Source of the DNA: Chelydra serpentina
Lineage: Eukaryota; Chordata; Testudines; Chelydridae
Assembly: GCA_037349315.1 (NCBI GenBank)
Contig: JBAIAC010000004.1
Coordinates: forward strand, 29,825,001 to 29,889,000
DNA: 64,000 nt
Reading direction: 5' to 3'
In this document: positions 10,345-21,400 of the stretch, piece after piece
How positions within the stretch are numbered: position 1 is the first letter of the stretch
How the letters are laid out: each line of letters begins with the position of its first letter
Notes under the pieces: model-generated
What the model saw: the letters and a program-made list of their open reading frames with translations, nothing else
Databases searched by the model: none
What the model was told of the DNA's origin: nothing
Made by a program: the position numbers and the translations under genes

Positions 10345-11410
10345 ATCTCCAAGGGGGGTTTTCTATTGTTGATAGATCTAAAGGATACTTATCTACACAT
10401 CCCCATATGGCATTCACACAGGAAGTACTTTTGGTTCTGCTACAATGGAGAGCACTGCCAGTACAATTCTTTGGCCTGGCCTCCACCCAAGAGTATTTAC
10501 CAAGGCTATGATTGTAACTAGCAACTTCCTCGGACAGGAACAATTCCTGGACAATCTTCTGATCATACCCCACCCTCCACCCTCCTTGGAAAGAGCACAA
10601 GAGGCAACTCACCACACAGCCCACGTTCTAGAGCAGTAGGCGTTTGTTATCGGCTTTACAAAGGGACAGATGGTTCCAGAACAGTCCGTGCTGCATATGG
10701 GAGTCATCAGACACCAGGCTACCCACAGAGTTTTCTATAAACAGACAGGATACATTGGATGATTGATACCATACATCAAGTCAGCAATCATACAACTTCA
10801 TTTGTGAAGGACCCTGATGATGTTCCTTGGTATGATGGTATCCTACATCAGCATCCTGCCATGTTCAAGATTTCACAGGTGTCCTCTCTGGCAGTTCCTG
10901 ATTTCTCTCAGTTTACAGGAACCATTACCCTTATCTACCCTAGACTTGAATTGAAATACCAATTTTGATGGCTGGATGTCAGCAGATGCTCAAAGAACCA
11001 CAAGATTTCAGAACAGGAAAGAATTGTAGTGATAACTGATGCTAGTCCCAAATGACGGGGAGCTCATTGAGGGAACAAATCCATACAAGGGTCATGGACG
11101 GACAAGGAGGCTTGACACAGTATTGACGGTCTTGAACTCAGAGCAATCAGGTATGACTTAATAGGACAAAGCACAGAGTCGAGTAACAGAATTGTTCTAG
11201 TGATGTGAGACAACACAGCCAGAGTGAGTAGCTTATGTCAATAATCAAGGAAGCACCAGATCCACAGCCAAGCTAGGAAAATCCAACATCCTTTGTTTAT
11301 GGACAGAAAAGAGCTCTCTGTCCCTTCAAGTTCTTCACATAAAAGGGGAGTTAAACATCTAGGCAGATTGGCTGAGCAGGCAGTGGATAGATCTGGGGGT
11401 ACCCAGACGT
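10345..11410 (+). pseudogene. DIRS-like retrotransposon fossil: reverse transcriptase plus RNase H
   Basis: One frame gives LLIDLKDTYLHIPIWHSHRK and FCYNGEHCQY. A +1 frame then gives RVFTKAMIVTSNFL, FLDNLLI and SLERAQEATHHTAHVLEQ. DLKDAYxHIPIHxSHRKYLRF and YLDDxLI are signatures of DIRS-type reverse transcriptase. Here the YLDD-equivalent is FLDN, so the second catalytic Asp is lost. Further on RIVVITDASPK, GSWTDKEA, LELRAIRYDL and DNTARVSSL match the DIRS RNase H pattern (TDAS, LELRA, DN). Many stops and frameshifts run through it. Neither a tyrosine recombinase nor terminal repeats are visible. Pao/Gypsy is less likely given the HSHRK motif. Confidence 0.75.
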
Positions 11411-11469
11411 TTTTGACTCATGATTAAAAATCAATTATTTTAATCACTTTGAAATCAATGCACCTCGTA

Positions 11470-11590
11470 TCGAGCCCTACATAGACAGAGATGGCGAGGG
11501 AGTTCTGCACACATCGGAGACAGTGAGGGAGTCCTGTATAAGTCAAAGAAGGGGATAGAGCCCTGCACATATTAGATAGGGGTGCACCAT
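11470..11590 (+). repeat. Decayed ~30-bp tandem array, block 2
   Basis: Three consecutive units are easy to align: GGAGTTCTGCACACATCGGA, GGAGTCCTGTATAAGTCAAA and GAGCCCTGCACATATTAGAT, each about 29-30 bp from the next. This block lies just past the DIRS fossil. Confidence 0.75.
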
Positions 11591-11724
11591 CTGACCCCAT
11601 CAGCTCCCCTCCCCCAGGTCTGCTTCTGCACCCAAAACCCCACTATTTTAAAAATATCATGCACATTAAATGCTGTCAAGCACCTATATGTTGTCTCTGA
11701 ACTCTCAGGACAGCAGAAGATCAG

Positions 11725-13080
11725 AAAAAGCATCACATTCTGGGGTGCAGTTCAGACTAGTGAGAGCCTGTGTCACCACTTGTATTTAAATCCTGAGTCG
11801 CCCAAAATGCTTCTGCTACTTGTGACACACACTTCATTGGACACACACACCACACACACACACAACCAGCATGCACTTTGTGTTCTCTATGCTGTATAGC
11901 TCTGATTCAACCACTTTGAATCCAACAGCCCGCCAGAGGTTATGACAGACACATTTCTCTTACTAGACTTGGTTCATGTTAGCAGGTGACCCCAAACACA
12001 CCCCAGTCTTGAACTTTCCCAATCCCATGTGCTCTACAAAGTCCAGCTCTCTTCTGAAACATTCAGAGGAATTATACAGTTCATTTGTTCCTTTAAAGAG
12101 ACTAAACCGAATGGTTTGCCACAGTAACCAGGGCCGATGAGTGGAGGGGAAAGCCGGTACAAATTACCGGGGCCCGGCGGTCCGGAAGGGGGCCCAATAC
12201 AAATCCTGTGTAAAGATTTTTAGCCGGTGCGCCCTTGCTGGGGGGCCCGAAATTTTTTTTTCACTGGGGCCCAAACCAGCTCTCGGCGGCCCTGACAGTA
12301 ACTGGAGTTAACATTCACTTTAATTCACACACAGCACTGTTGGTTTAGCTCAATAGTAAAACCAAATTAACAACAAAAGAAGATAGGATTTTAAGTGAAT
12401 TCAAGTATAAGCGAGAAAGTTAGAAAATGAAAATACACATCTGAAAGTCTAAAACTTACTCTAGCAAGTTATGGGCTTTGTTCAAGATGGCTTTTCTCAT
12501 CCACAGTCTTCCATCAAGATGGTGGCTGAACCTCCTCTCGGTCAGGATCTCCTTCAGAACCCCAAAGTGCTGATTCCTTTGTCTTCTTAAGTGAAGAAAT
12601 AACTTGGTGTTTTCTGCCCCTTTCTTTTATAATCCAGTGAACCTTTGCAATGGATTCTTCTGAAGGTTACCCCTCAAAGTACAGTTTATTCGAGCTGTGA
12701 GGAAGGTGACGTGGAGTCTGCTGCTGAAGGAAGATCCATGCTCTTTCTTTCCCTGCTGATGTTTTCTAAAGTGAAGTTTATTCTTTTTCCTGCAATTCCC
12801 CCCCTATTAGTTAGATGGCACAGTTTGCTGTTTATGTGTAAATTGAGGTAATGCCACATTCTTTTGTTTAGGACAGACTTGCTTAATAACATCCCTGGGC
12901 ATGCATGGTTTAAACACATTTTAGTCATAATCTCAGCATGTATCCATAACTCTTTATACACACTACATATCTACATGAAAAAGAATAATAATGATCAGTG
13001 AGTTGTTAGCTTTTCAAATGATACCTCACAAGACATTTTGTACAAAGATTACAATAATACTGGGTGTGAATACAACCCTG
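11725..13080 (+). repeat. LTR-like dispersed repeat, copy A
   Basis: It starts near TCACATTCTGGGGTGCAG and shares several blocks in the same order with 23743-24892: TCAGACTAGTGAG, GAACTTTCCCAATCCC, CCTTTAAAGAGAC and GGAGTTAACATTCACTTTA. The shared length of over 1 kb and the TGTCAC start of the other copy suggest a long terminal repeat of a retroelement, but no protein domain proves it. The 3' boundary (near GGGTGTGAATAC, ~13066) is uncertain. A hAT MITE is nested at 12129. A short CA-rich tract sits at about 11841-11864. Confidence 0.55.
12129..12294. mobile_element. hAT-type MITE with exact 8-bp target duplication
   Basis: It starts CAGGGCCG and ends CGGCCCTG, a perfect 8-bp terminal inverted repeat. 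It is flanked by ACAGTAAC at 12121-12128 and again at 12295-12302. An 8-bp duplication with CAG ends is the hallmark of hAT transposons. The interior is GC-rich (CCGGGGCCCGGCGG, GGTGCGCCCTTGCTGG) and has no coding frame, so it is non-autonomous. The exact duplication suggests a fairly recent insertion into LTR-like copy A. Confidence 0.92.
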
Positions 13081-14225
13081 AAGCCTTGGACTCACAAGCT
13101 TGTTAATAGAAAGATCAGGAAGATTACACCCTACATGCTTATGATTTGCACTGAGCTATTGCACATGGCTGCAGCTGATGTTGATATCCCCCACCAATTC
13201 TTTTGCACCCCTGGAAGTCTGACAAGTTCTAATCATCCCCCAAGATAGTCCAAAGAGCTGTGGATCAGTATCTGAGGCATTTCATCCATGCACTTCCCTG
13301 CCTCCTGGGTTTCTGTGTGAGGGGAGTAGGATGGGATGTGACAGAGTAAATGACACAAGTGTTCCATCCTCCTCATTTGTCAGATCACACCACAAAAATT
13401 AATGTGAACATAGCCAAATGGTCCTGAATTTGAATTATTTTCCTGGAAAGTAAAGGGACTCCCCACTCCAATTGAAAGAAAAAAGTGTACTCGTTATTAA
13501 AGAGAGAGAGAGAGAAGACGGATGTAGCACTTTTGCAGGACACACACTTGGCCACAGATGAGGCTGGTAAATTAGAATGTGACTGGGTAGAAAAATCAGT
13601 GTCCTGATCCAAAAGGATAGTCATGCTCTTCCATAAAGCACTGCCAGTAAGTCTCTCAGCTGATGAGAGCAGAGTTTTAACCCTTAAAGTCACCCTGGCT
13701 CTGAATCGATCAACACTAATATAGATGGGCCTAACTTTGCTCCCAAAACCTTCTTATTTTTTTTTTTAAAAACCACTAAATTAAATTAAATTGCTTATTC
13801 TGATCATGCCCCTATAAAACTCTTCAAAGAGCAACAGATGCGGCTAAGACAGTTATGTAGATGGAGTTTTAGTTCTTCAATTTTATTGTATCCCCATTTC
13901 AAAATGTTGCATTGCAGGGTGGGACACCCACCAAACCCTGTTTACCGACATTCACCCCGACACTGCAGCTACATGTTTTTGGTGCTAAGATTTCCTGGGC
14001 TGTATCCCTGAGTTTTTAGCACCAGCCCTACTGGAACTGCTATAAGCACTGATATGTGGTATATTAGGGAGAACATGTTGTGTGGAAGTGAATGTAGCCT
14101 GACATCGCAGTTAGCTGGGAGGTCAAAGAGAGCCAGCGAGATGATGGATAGTACTTCAGGAGCATTCCTGAAATGCAGGAGGAAACAGGACAAGGACAGT
14201 TCATTCATGGCAGATGGAACAGAGA
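13081..14225. other. Non-coding stretch with an (AG)n tract
   Basis: No gene is recognised. (AG)8 lies at about 13500-13515 and T10 followed by A5 near 13757-13771. Confidence 0.55.
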
Positions 14226-15255
14226 TGATCAATGCTGCTTTTGGCATGGGATCCCTTGGGTGGACCAGCATTTCTGGTACAGAGAACTAGCATGGTGTGG
14301 TGTGATCACACCATCATGCAGATCTGAGATGACCAGCAGTGGCTCCAGAACTTCTGCACAAGGAAGCAGACCTCCACGGAGTTTGTGAGGAGCTTGCTCT
14401 GCTCCTCCAGCTGCACAGCATTCAACCGAGGGAGAATTTACTGGTCAAAGAAACCGGTGGAGATTGCCCTCTGGAAGCTTGCTATCCCAGACTGCTGCAG
14501 CTCTGCTGCAAACCAGTTTGCCATCAACTCTTGGGGTTGTGGAGGTCTGTAAAGCAATTAATGTGGTTTACTTCTGGGTGTTGGGAATAAGAAATGTGCC
14601 TGAAATAATGACGGTGAATGGGGTTCCCCCAACTGCACTGGGGCCATAAATGGAGCATGTGCCTGTAGGTTGCCCACCAGAAGGAGCAAGTGAATATGTA
14701 AACCCCAAGGGTTCTACTGCCTGGTTGTGCAGGGTTTGGTGGACCAGAGGGACAGGTTTATGAACACTGGCGCTGGAAGTACAGGAAAAAGGTGTGTGAC
14801 ACTAGGGTGCTGAGGAGATCTGCTTGTTGGGAAAAGCTTCCTAATAACATTGTTATGAATTGGATGCTGGTGCCCACTAAGATTTTGTGGGACTCTGGCT
14901 ACCAACTCCTGCCATATCTCATGAAACTATACCCTGACATCAGGCCCTGGCAATCAGTGGTTCAGTTACTCACTTTGCAGTTGCAAGATGGCCATAGTGT
15001 GTGCATTTGGAAGGCTGAAGCCAAAACAACACTGCCTAAAAACGCATTTAAATACCAGTGTGATCGGTGTTGTCCACATGATCGTGGCCTGCTGCACCCT
15101 GCACAATATCTGTGAAGCTAAAGGCAATTATTTTTGCAGGGAGTGGGCTCAGGATATAACTAATTTCCAAGAAACCAAAGTGCACCCATCAAAATCAAGG
15201 GAAAAAAAGAATGCCCACATTCCAGAAGCACAGGGTAATGAGTACGAGATCTGAA
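14226..15255 (+). pseudogene. Ancient HARBI1-like (PIF/Harbinger) transposase fossil
   Basis: Pieces line up in order with the transposase at 50 kb, in changing frames: VEIALWKLAIPDC and ANQFA (about 14457-14525), VEVCKAINVV (about 14541), an NCTGAINGA-like stretch where the first catalytic Asp would be (now Asn, ~14645), SEYVNPKG (~14690), WDSGYQLLPYLMKLY (~14890), CAFGRLKPKQ (~15003) and VACCTLHNICEAKG (~15090). It has several stops and frameshifts. No terminal repeats are seen. It is much older than the 50-kb copy. The 107-codon frame at 14792 is partly the wrong frame of this fossil. Confidence 0.8.
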
Positions 15256-15764
15256 TGAGATGTATAGCTGTGTGTGGGTGTAGGGGAAGGGGAGCTGTTT
15301 TCATCAGTTTGTCTTCTGCGTTTACTATACAAATGAAAACTATTGCTTTGATACAGGCTATATGTGATTTTAGGTTGCATGTGCTTGGCATGCTTTTAAG
15401 TGCTTATGTGCTTAAGATTTTGTGACTACCACAAAGCTTTCTGGATCTTCCTCTTCCTTTGCAAGCACACACAAAGCCACCTCCTCCAAAACGAGCAACG
15501 TATTAAACAATGAATCAAAGCAAGCCAAGAAAAAATCATGTAGCACAATCACTGAAAGGGAAACAACTGCTGTGTTACCAATCTAGCAGAAAAGGAAACT
15601 TTGAAATGGCACAGACCAACCCCTGAAACCTGTGGGCTCAGTCTAAGAAGACTCAACATGAAAAGGATATGGAAAACACACACTTTCAGAAAAAAAGTAA
15701 TCACACTGCTTTTCTTAAGGGAAAATGATTGAAGAGGACATCATAAATTTAAGTTAGAGGCGAA

Positions 15765-16290
15765 TTGTCAGAGGTGGGGATGGAACCCTGTCTGTCAGAA
15801 ATGGGGATATATCCTTGCTTTGTGCCAGGTTGTTAACGGGTTTGCTTGTATCAGTGACAAGGAGGGAACAATTTATATATCAAAGCAGAGAGGGAGCTCT
15901 GTTTATGTCACAGATGGGGATCGAGGTTTTGCGTATGTGTGGGGGTGGTTGTTAGAAGTCCTGCATAGCTCAAAGATGAGGATTGTTCTTTGTGTATTTC
16001 AGAGGTTAGGATCCAGCAACCATATATATATATGAAAGCTGGATAGAATATAGTATACATATAGTTGTTAGGCAGTTCTGCATATTTCAAAATATATGGA
16101 TATGTCTCTGCTTATGACTCCCATAAAACCCTAGCTATATCAGTGACAGAGATATAGTTTTTGCTCTGTGTATCTCAGAGCTCTGACTAAGTAGGAGATA
16201 AGAGCAGGGGCCTACCAATGCCGGAGACAGACATGGAGCCTAGCTATGTGTGCTTTTCATGCAGCCCTAGTTATATCAGGGATTTCAGGT
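15765..16290 (+). repeat. Decayed ~30-bp tandem array, block 3
   Basis: Repeated echoes of the unit are visible: TGTCAGAGGTGGGGATGGA, CTGTCAGAAATGGGGATAT, GTCACAGATGGGGATCGAG, CATAGCTCAAAGATGAGGAT, TATTTCAGAGGTTAGGAT and TATATCAGTGACAGAGATA. Spacing is roughly 30-60 bp, so some units are lost or expanded. Confidence 0.65.
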
Positions 16291-16874
16291 TGTAGTAGGG
16301 GGGACCCTCAGTGCAGGTGCACCCTTGGCCCAAAGTGAATCTAGTTCAGCAGCCTGTAACTGGACACCCTAATAGAATCAAAATTAGCTCTGATATTCCA
16401 CAGTGGAGAGAGTAGGAAACTCAATTGGCATTTAGGGCCCTCAGGAGGAGCCCACACCACCAGGTAGAAATACCTGTCCCCAGTCTCTCTCTATTCGCTG
16501 GGTTTTGGAACCCATATCTCTTGCCTAGCGAGTGCTGCTTACTTGATGGTGAGTCTCTCCATCATAACAAAAGGCCAAGAAGAGTTCCACTGTCCTTGAT
16601 TCACATAATCAGGATAAGAACAGTTTATTCTTCCTGCCCCAATAACCGAAAACTGGGGATCCTACAGCAGCCCAAAGTCACCATTTGGGCTGCTATGGGC
16701 TCATGCTAGGCGGGGTGGGTGGGCCTATGTAAATGAGGTCAGCCCCTGAAGTTCTTTTCCACAATTTGCCACAACTCATCACCAGATCTCAGGGTGGGGC
16801 TCATCCTGACTCTGCTTAGACTAGTTCCAGTTCTTCCATTTATTCCCCATACTCCTTGCATTTGTGTATAGACA
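16291..16874. other. Unassigned stretch upstream of the CR1 tail
   Basis: It has moderate GC content and no coding pattern. Phrases such as CATAACAAAAGGCCAAGAAG and TTCTTCCTGCCCCAATAACC have the texture of retroelement UTR/LTR debris, but I cannot define ends. Confidence 0.35.
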
Positions 16875-18290
16875 TCATAGAATCATAGAATCATAGAATC
16901 TCAGGGTTGGAAGGGACCTCAGGAGGTCATCTAGTCCAACCCCCTGCTCAAAGCAGGACCAACCCCAACTAGATCATCCCAGCCAGGGCTTTGTCAAGCC
17001 TGACCTTAAAAACCTCTAAGGAAGGAGATTCCACCACTTCCCTAGGTAACCCATTCCAGTGCTTCACCACCCTACTAGTGAAAAAGTTTTTCCTAATATC
17101 CAACCTAAACCTCCCCCTCTGCAACTTGAGACCATTACTCCTTGTTCTGTCATCTTCTACCACTGAGAACAGTCTAGATCCATCCTCTTTGGAACCCCCT
17201 TTTAGGTAGTTGAAAGCAGCTATCAAATCCCCCCTCACTCTTCTCTTCTGCAGGCTAAACAATCTCAGTTCCCTCAGCCTCTCCTCATAAGTCATGTGCT
17301 CCAGCCCCCTAATCATTTTTGTTGCCCTCCGTTGGACTCTTTCCAATTTATCCACATCCTTCTTGTAGTGTGGGGCCCAAAACTGGACACAGTACTCCAA
17401 ATGAGGCCTCACCAGTGCCGAATAGAGGGGAATAATCACGTCCCTCGATCTGCTGGAAATGCCCCTACTTATACAGCCCAAAATGCCGTTAGCCTTCTTG
17501 GCAACAAGGGCACACTGTTGACTCATATTCAGCTTTTCGTCCACTGTAACCCCTAGGTCCTTTTCTGCAGAACTGCTGCCCAGCCATTCGGTCTCTAGTC
17601 TGTAGCAGTGCATGGGATTCTTCCGTCCTAAGTGCAGGACTCTGCACTTGTCCTTGTTGAACCTCATCAGATTTCTTTTGGCCCAATCCTCTAATTTGTC
17701 TAGGTTCCTCTGTATCCTATCCCTACCCTCCAGCGTATCAACCACTCCTCCCAGTTTAGTGTCATCTGCAAACTTGCTAAGGGTGCAGTCCACACCATCC
17801 TCCAGGTCGTTGATGAAGATATTGAACAAAACCGGCCCCAGCACCGACCCTTGGGGCACTCCACTTGATACCGGCTGCCAACTAGACATGGAGCCATTGA
17901 TCACTACCCGTTGAGCACGACCATCCAGCCAGTTTTCTATCCACCTTACCGTCCATTCATCCAGCCCATACTTCTTTAACTTGCTGGCAAGAACGCTGTG
18001 CGAGACAGTATCAAAAGCTTTGCTAAAGTCAAGAAATAGCACATCCACTGCTTTCCCCTCATCCACAGAGCCAGTTATCTCATCATAGAAGGCAATTAGG
18101 TTAGTCAGGCATGACTTGCCCTTGGTGAATCCATGCTGACTGTTCCTGATCACTTTCCCCTCCTTTAAGTGGTTCAAAATTGATTCCTTGAGGACCTGTT
18201 CCATGATTTTTCCAGGGATTGAGGTGAGACTGACTGGCCTGTAGTTCCCCGGATCTTCCTTCTTCCCTTTTTTAAAGATGGGCAAGGGAT
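16875..18290 (-). mobile_element. 5'-truncated CR1 LINE
   Basis: Its 3' end (left) is three copies of ATTCTATG followed inward by the CR1 3' UTR (GGACCTCAGGAGGTCATC, GTCCAACCCCCTGCTC on +). The body is a long open reverse-transcriptase frame. The 5' end breaks off at about 18290 inside ORF2, where sequence returns to the 30-bp array. That fits target-primed reverse transcription that stopped early. It is the least decayed LINE in the window. Confidence 0.95.
16969..18285 (-). CDS. CR1 ORF2 reverse transcriptase, N-terminally truncated but otherwise open
   Basis: 438 codons with no stop. Visible RT blocks: [10 protein letters not shown] (~13-22), [12 protein letters not shown] (~51-62), [10 protein letters not shown] (~85-94, first catalytic Asp), [14 protein letters not shown] (~141-154), and [10 protein letters not shown] (~171-180) with the catalytic FADD at 172-175. 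After the RT, blocks such as [27 protein letters not shown] and [13 protein letters not shown] are the usual CR1 C-terminal region. The apurinic-like endonuclease and the first RT blocks are missing through 5' truncation, and no ORF1 is present. The ATG at the start is internal to ORF2 and not a natural start. It cannot support its own mobility. The open frame suggests a young insertion. Confidence 0.93.
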   Translation of the reverse strand: MPIFKKGKKEDPGNYRPVSLTSIPGKIMEQVLKESILNHLKEGKVIRNSQHGFTKGKSCLTNLIAFYDEITGSVDEGKAVDVLFLDFSKAFDTVSHSVLASKLKKYGLDEWTVRWIENWLDGRAQRVVINGSMSSWQPVSSGVPQGSVLGPVLFNIFINDLEDGVDCTLSKFADDTKLGGVVDTLEGRDRIQRNLDKLEDWAKRNLMRFNKDKCRVLHLGRKNPMHCYRLETEWLGSSSAEKDLGVTVDEKLNMSQQCALVAKKANGILGCISRGISSRSRDVIIPLYSALVRPHLEYCVQFWAPHYKKDVDKLERVQRRATKMIRGLEHMTYEERLRELRLFSLQKRRVRGDLIAAFNYLKGGSKEDGSRLFSVVEDDRTRSNGLKLQRGRFRLDIRKNFFTSRVVKHWNGLPREVVESPSLEVFKVRLDKALAGMI

Positions 18291-18510
18291 GGATGTGGAG
18301 TTTTGTATATTTGGGATAGAGCTCTGCCTATGCTGGAGATGTCGATCTCTGCAGCCCTGCATGCATCAAAGACAGGGATAGAACTTCAGCCGGGCTATGG
18401 GAGACCCAGGTATAAGTCCTTGCTCTGAAAATCACTCATACCTATGGCTCTTCCCCTCACGGTCATGGAGCTGTACATAGGTCAGAGATTAGCGTAGAGC
18501 ACTGGGTATG
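18290..18510 (+). repeat. Decayed ~30-bp tandem array, block 4
   Basis: The unit resumes directly after the CR1 5' breakpoint: GGGATAGAGCTCTGCCTATG, GCCCTGCATGCATCAAAG then ACAGGGATAGAAC, and GAGCTGTACATAGGTCAGAG. Blocks 3 and 4 were probably adjacent before the CR1 arrived. Confidence 0.7.
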
Positions 18511-18514
18511 AGAG

Positions 18515-18735
18515 TGATTGTTAGAGCAGGAACATGAACCTGAGATTCATGTTGAAGTCCCCAGATGAGTGCTCTAACTACTGGGGGATTGGCTATTTGG
18601 GGGTGAGTCTCTATTGTGTTTTGAGAGGAAATTCTATCCCGGACCTGGGAAACCTTCCCAACAAAATGTTGGTTTTGATTAAAAACCTACTGCTGGTTGG
18701 GAATTTAACAATGTTAAAGGTGGGCAAGACTATTT
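18515..18735 (+). repeat. tRNA-like sauropsid SINE fragment
   Basis: AGTGCTCTAACTACTGGGG, GGCTATTTGGGGGTGAGTCT, ATTCTATCCCGGACCTGGGA and AACAAAATGTTGGTTTTGAT are the same ordered blocks seen at 35.86 and 43.9 kb. It is an old dispersed family with a tRNA-like head. Confidence 0.55.
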
Positions 18736-18739
18736 GAAA

Positions 18740-18850
18740 AGTTGCTCTGTGTATATGTCAGCCATGGGGAAGGAGCACTGACTGTGTCAGATGTGGACAT
18801 GGAGTTCTGACTATGTCAAATATGAGGATTATTCCCTTCTTGTATGAATA
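18740..18850 (+). repeat. Decayed ~30-bp tandem array, block 5
   Basis: Two adjacent 29-bp units are clear: GGAGCACTGACTGTGTCAGA (+9) and GGAGTTCTGACTATGTCAAA (+9), at about 18772-18829. Confidence 0.75.
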
Positions 18851-19986
18851 GTTTTCCTGGAGCTTGGTGTCTGAGCTCGGGCGGGGGTGGAGTCCTATGT
18901 TAAACACAAAACCTGTCCTTGTGAAACAGTAAAGGTTGCTCTCACACCCAAATATGAGAAGTTAGCCATCTAAAAGTACATACCTTCTACTCTTTTTCCC
19001 ACATGCATGCATGACTGTCACCAGTACTACAACCCACCCATGCCACAGAACATACATAACTACCTTGGCATCCTAGGGATGTCATCTATACAATGTTATA
19101 TAGGTTATTATACCATACTCACTGTAGTAGCTGAGCATCTTCCAGTAGTACATTAAGCAACATGGCTACAAATCTGTTGTGTTTGTTGTCATCCTTCCAG
19201 TACCTCCTCTACCAAACTACCCTTTCAAAATAAGGGAAAGTACCCCTTAGTCTTCTTTTCTGTACATACCCTTCATGCAGCACTATCAATTTTTAATGTT
19301 TGGCATACCAGTTTGGTGTATTTGATGGAAGTGATTAAACCTTCATTATATAGAGAATTTAAGCTGTTTAAAATGTTCTGACCCTGAAATGACAAGGGAC
19401 AACTGAAAAAAAACAAGTCTGTTGCTAAGTAGCCAGAATTACAAAATATCATGGTAGGCTGTTTATTTCAAATAGTAAATAAGAAAAGAAATAAATAAAT
19501 GATTAATAACATTCTTACATACCAAACAAAGGTATCTATGTTACATCAAAGGCTGGTCAAAACATTTAATGTATATGTTGAAAAGCCAGTATGTAGCAAT
19601 AATTTTCAAAGTAACACAACAAAAGAGTGGTATTGGGAAGTGAATGTCCACAGAGTCTTGTTAAATGCTTGATTAGAAGAACTGTACACAGACAGCTGAT
19701 CCATTCTCAAATTAAAAAGAATAAAAGGATTGCAAACAGTGTCTGATACTGAGAGATTAAAGATGTATAAAGTTGTTTCATCTTGCTGGTGTGGAGCTCA
19801 ATTTAAAGGGTTGGAAAACATATGATTCAAATGCCTTTATATTGCCATACAATGGACTGATTTTTAAAAAAATCACCAGACAATGTCTGGAGTGCAGGAT
19901 ACTTCAATATGGACATTTTTTTCTAACAAAGTGAAGTTGCTAACTTCAACCTGAAATGGGAGTGTCACTAAATACAGCAGTAAACT

Positions 19987-20080
19987 GTGGGTATCAAAAG
20001 GCCTTGTCTTAAGCATAAGGTAGAACTTACATCTTGAGTCCATATTTTAATCAGCAATAAGGACTTAAAAAGCACATTAG
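19987..20080 (+). repeat. Diverged direct repeat, first copy
   Basis: GGCCTTGTCTTAAGCATAAG, CTTGAGTCCATATTTTAATC and AGCAATAAGGAC line up with 20575-20672 in the same order and spacing. The copies are about 590 bp apart. Confidence 0.65.
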
Positions 20081-20574
20081 GGTCTCAGGTTTATGTCACA
20101 TTCAGAGAAATGCACCTCTCTATGGACAATGTCATATATTGGGATGAACCAAGAAAGTGTTTCAATCTTGACAAAGATGGAAAACTGTTCCTTGTTGCAT
20201 CATGCACACCACTTCCTGAAGGAAATAGGTTTTGCATGCAGGTCTTCCATTTTAGCACCGACCAGACATAATCCTGCTTGATAAGAGGCCAAGAGCCTCA
20301 TCCTCTAGATCAGAGACTCATTAACCTCCTACCTTGCTCATGTAGCCAGTCTATACAAATCTATGCTGCATTACAGATGCACTTAACACAGTGATGTTAA
20401 CCAAGCGATTAAATAGAGAGTCTCCACAAACAATTCTGACTCTATGTTATATTGATGTTATAGCTTTAATTATGTATTATTTGAAAGGTGCTCCTTAAAA
20501 ATGTGTAAATGTGTTACATTGCTAGCATGGGAATATGTTCACTGCAATATCTACAATAAAGGAAGTTTCATATG

Positions 20575-20672
20575 TAAGGCATAAATGACCTTGTCTTAAG
20601 TGTAAGATAGACCATTATATAAATTTTGAGTCATTCGTATTTTATCAGCAAAAGGACCCGAAATTGAATTGT
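20575..20672 (+). repeat. Diverged direct repeat, second copy
   Basis: GACCTTGTCTTAAGTGTAAG, TTTGAGTCATTCGTATTTTA and TCAGCAAAAGGAC correspond to the copy at 19987-20080. Confidence 0.65.
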
Positions 20673-21274
20673 ACGGCAAATTAAAAATAGCGCTTTTAAG
20701 GTATGTATATTACCACACTGTTGGTCACCTTTCATACAAATATAATTTCCATCTGATTAAAACATATCCATATTAGTCTAAAATCTGAATGAACAGCTAT
20801 AAAAGACAGTTGCTGAAAAAGGCTATTTCCTCTAACACAATTCTCGATTTCAGACTTGTTAAAGGTGCTATAAAAAGCAGTACTTAAATTAATTTTCATT
20901 TATCAGTAATTTATATATGCAACCTGTTAGAAATAAAACTTTCTGATAGCTCCCATAAAAGTTGAATTAGTAACAGATAGCACTACACTAATGTCTGCAA
21001 TTTAATATACTTTCTTAATTGGATACTACTACACCAGTGGACATTTTGAAAAATACAGAATTCAAATTAAGCTGGCAAAATTTCAGAAACAGCTGCATAA
21101 GTTCAGTGTTAGCAAATTGTATAACAGACAAAACTAAGACTTAGAGAGCTAACACACACAGGAGAACTTTAAAAAATAGTACATTTTACCAACCTCTTTT
21201 GTCTTCATCTTAACACTAATAAGATAGAAATTTGAGAGAATTCTGACCCTATAGGTTATGGGTTATATTCCCAA

Positions 21275-21400
21275 TTAACAGTGACTTGGGACAAGTCGCT
21301 TAACCTCTCTGTAGCCCAGTTCTACTATCTCTGAAGAGGGAACGACAATATTTACTTACTTTTGAAAGCTCATTCAGAACCTTGGAAGAAAGCATCTTTG
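21275..21400 (+). repeat. MIR-like SINE remnant
   Basis: GTGACTTGGGACAAGTCGCT, TAACCTCTCTGTAGCCCAGT and TCTACTATCTCTGAAGAGGG match the known MIR core order (TGGGCAAGTCACTTAACC, then CTCAGTTTCCTCATCTG). Confidence 0.7.

Noticed and set aside
14792..15115. 107-codon frame as a possible gene
   Set aside because: Its second half is out of phase with the HARBI1 fossil, whose blocks CAFGRLK and CCTLHNICEAKG appear in another frame.
16020..16035. ATATATATAT microsatellite as a promoter TATA
   Set aside because: It is a short simple repeat with no downstream reading frame or other promoter element.
10205..18850. CRISPR-like array from spaced repeats
   Set aside because: The units are diverged, nearly head-to-tail with no constant spacer length, and the genome is clearly vertebrate.
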